Part shown: in pieces, positions 5,074 to 7,558 of the stretch
Layout of the letters: each line of letters opens with the position of its first letter
Position numbering within the stretch: the stretch's first letter is position 1
Source: Nostoc sp. CHAB 5715
Lineage (GTDB): Bacteria; Cyanobacteriota; Cyanobacteriia; Cyanobacteriales; Nostocaceae
DNA length: 7,558 nucleotides
Direction of reading: 5' to 3'
NCBI RefSeq assembly: GCF_020829685.1
Contig: NZ_JAIVFR010000296.1
Span: 1-7,558, forward strand
Position numbers and translations under genes: made by a program
The notes under the pieces: generated by a model
The model's database searches: none
Seen by the model: only the letters and a program-made list of their open reading frames with translations
What the model was told of the DNA's origin: nothing

Positions 5074-6516
5074 ATGGGTGATAATAACTGGACTCGACGA
5101 GACTTTATCAAAGGAATAGGAGCAACCACAACGGGAATAACGCTGTCCTCCTGTGCGATTTCAGGAGATAGATCCGCCAAAGGACTAACTGAAGAAGCCT
5201 TAGCTGTACAACCAGTAGTTAGATCCCAAGACCTAGAAAAATCCGATCTCACCGTTGGTTACGTTCCTGTTAATGATTGTGCGCCATTTGCGATCGCCTG
5301 GAAAAAAGGCTTCTTCCGCAAATATGGTTTGAACGTCAAACTCAACCGCGAAGCCAGTTGGGCCACCTCTCGCGACGGTGTAATTTTTGGTCGCCTGGAT
5401 GCTTCACCTGTAGTATCCGGTGCCGTCACCAACGCCAGAATTGGTGCTGAAGGCGCACGCCACGCCCCCTTGTGTGCAGCCATGACCATTCACCGCCACG
5501 GTAACGCCATGACCATGAACAAAGCCATGTGGGATTTTGGGCTGCGTCCGTGGTACGAGTATCAAGAAAAATATGGTGATGGCGCGCTACAAGCTTTTGG
5601 GCGCGATTTCCGAGGCTACTTTGACCAGCAGCCGCCAGAACGCAAAGTTTGGGCAGTTGTTCTGAGTTCCGCCATTTACGAATACTTTATCCGTTACCTA
5701 TCCGCCGCCGCTGGTGTTGATCCGCTTAAAGAGTTTCGCGTCATTATCGTTCCGCCCCCCCAAATGGTGACAAACGTGCGGATTGGTGCCATGCAAGCTT
5801 ACATGGTTGCAGAACCCTGGAATACACGAGCAATAACAGGTAACGAAAACATCGGCTTTACCTTCGCACAAGGTAAAGAAGTCTGGTTGGGACACCCAGA
5901 TCGACTTTTGGGGGTGATGGAATCTTTCATCGACAAATATCCCAAAACCTATCGTTCACTGGTCAAGGCGATGATTGAAGCTTGCCAATATTGCAGCAAA
6001 GTAGAAAATCGCCAAGAAGTAGCCGAACTGATTACAGACCGTTCCTTTACAGGTGCAAGACCCAAAAAGAAAGATGCCCCAATCACGAAGTTTACAAGTC
6101 CGGGAATTCTCGGCAATTACAACTATGGCGGCTTTGACGGCAAAGACCGCACCATCAAAGCCGCTGACACCACGATTTTCTTCGATATTCCTGACAACCT
6201 TCCCAAACGGCCAGGAGAACACTCCACATTTTTGTGGAGATCAAGAAGTATGTGGTTGATGACACAAGCAGCGCGGTGGGGACAAATTAAGGAATTCCCC
6301 AAAAATGCCGAGAAACTAGCAGAACTTGGCTGGAGAGCAGATTTATATCGGGAGATAGCATCTGAAATGGGCATTGAGTGTCCCAAGGATGATTACAAGG
6401 TCGAACCACCAGAAGTATTTATAGATAAGAAAGGCTTCGACCCCAGCGATCCTGTGGGCTATCTGAATAGTTTTGCCATCAGGGCTAACGCTCCCACTAA
6501 CTTTTTCATGTCTTAA
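5074..6516 (+). CDS. ABC transporter substrate-binding lipoprotein, NrtA/CmpA-like, Tat-exported
   Basis: The product has 480 residues; NrtA and CmpA are about 440-450. The N-terminus has a twin-arginine motif, TRRDFIKGIG with R8 and R9, and a lipobox LSSC with the lipidation cysteine at C27, so it is probably exported folded and anchored on the periplasmic side. A linker (about 28-58) precedes the binding fold. Family marks follow: VGYVPVNDCAPFAIAWKKGFF (61-81), KYGLNVKLNREASWATSRD (about 83-101), VIIVPPPQMVTNVRIGAMQAYMVAEPWN (about 223-250), and VWLGHPDRLLGVMESFIDKYP. By hand comparison with remembered NrtA, the tryptophan of the ASW motif is kept, but the histidine before the RYWLAAGG-like segment appears replaced by tyrosine (YEYFIRYLSAAAG), and the NGQG segment reads HGNA. 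Nitrate itself is therefore not assured. Lies 97 bases after the permease gene and 54 before the ATPase start. Substrate unresolved: nitrate, bicarbonate, cyanate or another small solute. Confidence 0.9.
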   Translation: MGDNNWTRRDFIKGIGATTTGITLSSCAISGDRSAKGLTEEALAVQPVVRSQDLEKSDLTVGYVPVNDCAPFAIAWKKGFFRKYGLNVKLNREASWATSRDGVIFGRLDASPVVSGAVTNARIGAEGARHAPLCAAMTIHRHGNAMTMNKAMWDFGLRPWYEYQEKYGDGALQAFGRDFRGYFDQQPPERKVWAVVLSSAIYEYFIRYLSAAAGVDPLKEFRVIIVPPPQMVTNVRIGAMQAYMVAEPWNTRAITGNENIGFTFAQGKEVWLGHPDRLLGVMESFIDKYPKTYRSLVKAMIEACQYCSKVENRQEVAELITDRSFTGARPKKKDAPITKFTSPGILGNYNYGGFDGKDRTIKAADTTIFFDIPDNLPKRPGEHSTFLWRSRSMWLMTQAARWGQIKEFPKNAEKLAELGWRADLYREIASEMGIECPKDDYKVEPPEVFIDKKGFDPSDPVGYLNSFAIRANAPTNFFMS

Positions 6517-6559
6517 AAAATTTCAAGTTCAAATATTGACTGATGACTAAATTATTTCC

Positions 6560-6563
6560 GGAG
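6560..6563 (+). promoter_or_regulatory. Ribosome site deciding the ATPase start
   Basis: GGAG is seven bases before ATG 6571 and ten before ATG 6574. It favours ATG 6571 over the in-frame TTG at 6568, which would be only four bases away. Confidence 0.65.
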
Positions 6564-6570
6564 CATTTTG

Positions 6571-7410
6571 ATGATGGAATATACCTCATTACCTATTAAT
6601 ACCCAGACAGAAGTTCTGCCCCGCCCTGGATTTTTAGAAATTGAAAATTTAGTCAAGTCTTATCCGACACCTGATAAAGATAACTTTGTCGTTTTAGATG
6701 GGGTTAATCTGACGATTGGTGAAGATGAATATATTTCTGTAATTGGTCACTCTGGTTGTGGTAAATCAACCCTAGTAAAGATAGTAGCTGGTTTAGAAAA
6801 AGCCACTTCCGGCTCAGTCAGGCTAGATGGAAAAGAAATTCGTCAGCCAGGAGCCGAGCGAATGATGGTATTTCAGAACTATTCACTGTTACCTTGGTTA
6901 ACCGTGCGAGAAAATATCCGGTTAGCTGTGGATGAAGTGTTAAAAAATGCTAATCGTGCCGAGAAAATTAGCATTGTAAATCAACACTTGGCAATGGTAA
7001 ACTTGACTGCGGCGGCTGACAAATATCCTGATGAAATCTCTGGAGGTATGAAACAACGAGTAGGTATTGCCAGAGCTTTAGCAATTCGTCCTAAAATGTT
7101 GCTGATGGATGAACCTTTTGGGGCTTTAGATGCACTAACTCGTGGCAAATTGCAGCGCCAGGTATTGGATATTTGGGAAAATAATCGTCAGGCAGTGATG
7201 ATGATTACCCACGATGTAGACGAAGCAATTTATATGTCCGATCGCATCGTCTTGATGACCAATGGCCCAGCTGCTAGTATAGGAGAGATATTAGAAGTTC
7301 CTTTTAAACATCCACGCGATCGCGCGGCCATGCGAAACTCAAAAGAATATTTTGAACTTCGCAACCACGCCCTAAATTTCCTTGATCGATATTTTGCCCA
7401 AGACGAGTAA
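6571..7410 (+). CDS. ABC transporter ATP-binding protein, NrtD/CynD/SsuB-like
   Basis: With the ATG at 6571 the product has 279 residues. All motor motifs are intact: Walker A GHSGCGKST (about 59-67), Q-loop MMVFQNYSLLPW (Q102), signature SGGMKQRVGIARAL (157-170), Walker B MLLMDEPFGALDA with catalytic E181, and H-loop MITHDVDEA (H214). It is a single-domain ATPase that would work as a homodimer under the permease. Nitrate and bicarbonate systems use two ATPases, NrtC/CmpC (with a fused binding-protein-like regulatory domain) and NrtD/CmpD. No NrtC-type protein is in this window, so the set resembles the one-ATPase cyanate (cynABD) layout but in the order permease, binding protein, ATPase. Codons of the tail include a HIP1 site at 7316. 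A second riboswitch starts 29 bases past the stop. Confidence 0.94.
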   Translation: MMEYTSLPINTQTEVLPRPGFLEIENLVKSYPTPDKDNFVVLDGVNLTIGEDEYISVIGHSGCGKSTLVKIVAGLEKATSGSVRLDGKEIRQPGAERMMVFQNYSLLPWLTVRENIRLAVDEVLKNANRAEKISIVNQHLAMVNLTAAADKYPDEISGGMKQRVGIARALAIRPKMLLMDEPFGALDALTRGKLQRQVLDIWENNRQAVMMITHDVDEAIYMSDRIVLMTNGPAASIGEILEVPFKHPRDRAAMRNSKEYFELRNHALNFLDRYFAQDE

Positions 7411-7438
7411 ATTTAGATTATCATTTTTTTTAGTGGGT

Positions 7439-7558
7439 AGCCTAATTCAAATTCATGAAAGCTGAATTTGGAACGGAGGAACCATATTGTGGGGCGTATC
7501 TCGCAGAGAGCGGCAATTTGAGAGTAAAAAGGAACTTCTAATATCTCTCCTATACTAG
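7439..7558 (+). promoter_or_regulatory. Second cyclic di-AMP riboswitch aptamer (ydaO/yuaA class), cut by the window end
   Basis: The 5' half of the aptamer is present: AGCCTAATTCA (7439-7449) is identical to 3810-3820, so GCCTA (7440-7444) should be the P1 strand. The first hairpin is a perfect 8-bp stem, CAAATTCA (7448-7455) with TGAATTTG (7463-7470). The core GGAACGGAGGAACC (7470-7483) and GGGGCGTATC (7491-7500) follow. Over 7470-7501 all but three of 32 bases match the first aptamer. The variable arm (7501 on) lacks the heptamer expansion. The 3' half, with the CCGTCAGCTAAC-type block, and the controlled gene lie past the window. Being only 29 bases after the ATPase stop, it has no room for a promoter of its own in the spacer. 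Confidence 0.82.

Noticed and set aside
5956..6386. Frames on both strands inside the binding-protein gene
   Set aside because: They overlap a conserved coding sequence and have no supporting signals.
7422..7431. T run after the ATPase gene as a terminator
   Set aside because: No stable stem precedes the run of eight T, so it does not look like an intrinsic terminator.

Overview
The window looks like chromosome of a filamentous, Nostoc/Anabaena-type cyanobacterium. The evidence is at least seven copies of the palindrome GCGATCGC (HIP1, enriched in many cyanobacteria) at 1379, 2422, 2998, 4149, 4158, 5290 and 7316, blocks of heptanucleotide short tandem repeats between genes, an XisI protein, and a NrtA/CmpA-class Tat lipoprotein. 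No rRNA, tRNA, CRISPR array or intact transposase was seen.

Left part (1-2190). The window opens in the degraded or truncated 3' end of a probable DUF2330-family gene (72-476). A heptanucleotide-repeat block (477-614) follows, then a gene for an unusual, short sigma-70-like protein (694-1344). A 370-base gap holds a nested cluster of palindromes (1473-1587), and then comes an orphan xisI (1714-2049) with no xisH beside it. These pieces do not form an obvious operon.

Middle (2193-3383, minus strand). A soluble histidine kinase has an RsbRD-type N-terminal sensory domain fused to complete HisKA and HATPase_c domains. No response regulator is adjacent. About 740 bases separate it from the divergent transporter operon.

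Right part (3810-7558). This is the most interesting unit. A full ydaO/yuaA-class (cyclic di-AMP) riboswitch aptamer at about 3810-4021 precedes a three-gene ABC importer of the nitrate/bicarbonate/cyanate family: permease (4125-4976), Tat-exported lipoprotein binding protein (5074-6516), and ATPase (6571-7410). Only 29 bases after the ATPase stop, a second aptamer of the same class begins (7439 on) and is cut by the window end. The two aptamers share their core almost base for base, while their first hairpin differs in sequence but keeps its pairing. The first aptamer carries a roughly 30-bp hairpin built of heptamer repeats in its variable arm, and its downstream leader can be folded so that the ribosome site of the permease is hidden. 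The reading I favour is an anion or small-solute importer controlled by cyclic di-AMP, with a further gene after the window under a second, possibly intra-operonic, copy of the switch. The transported substrate cannot be fixed from the sequence.
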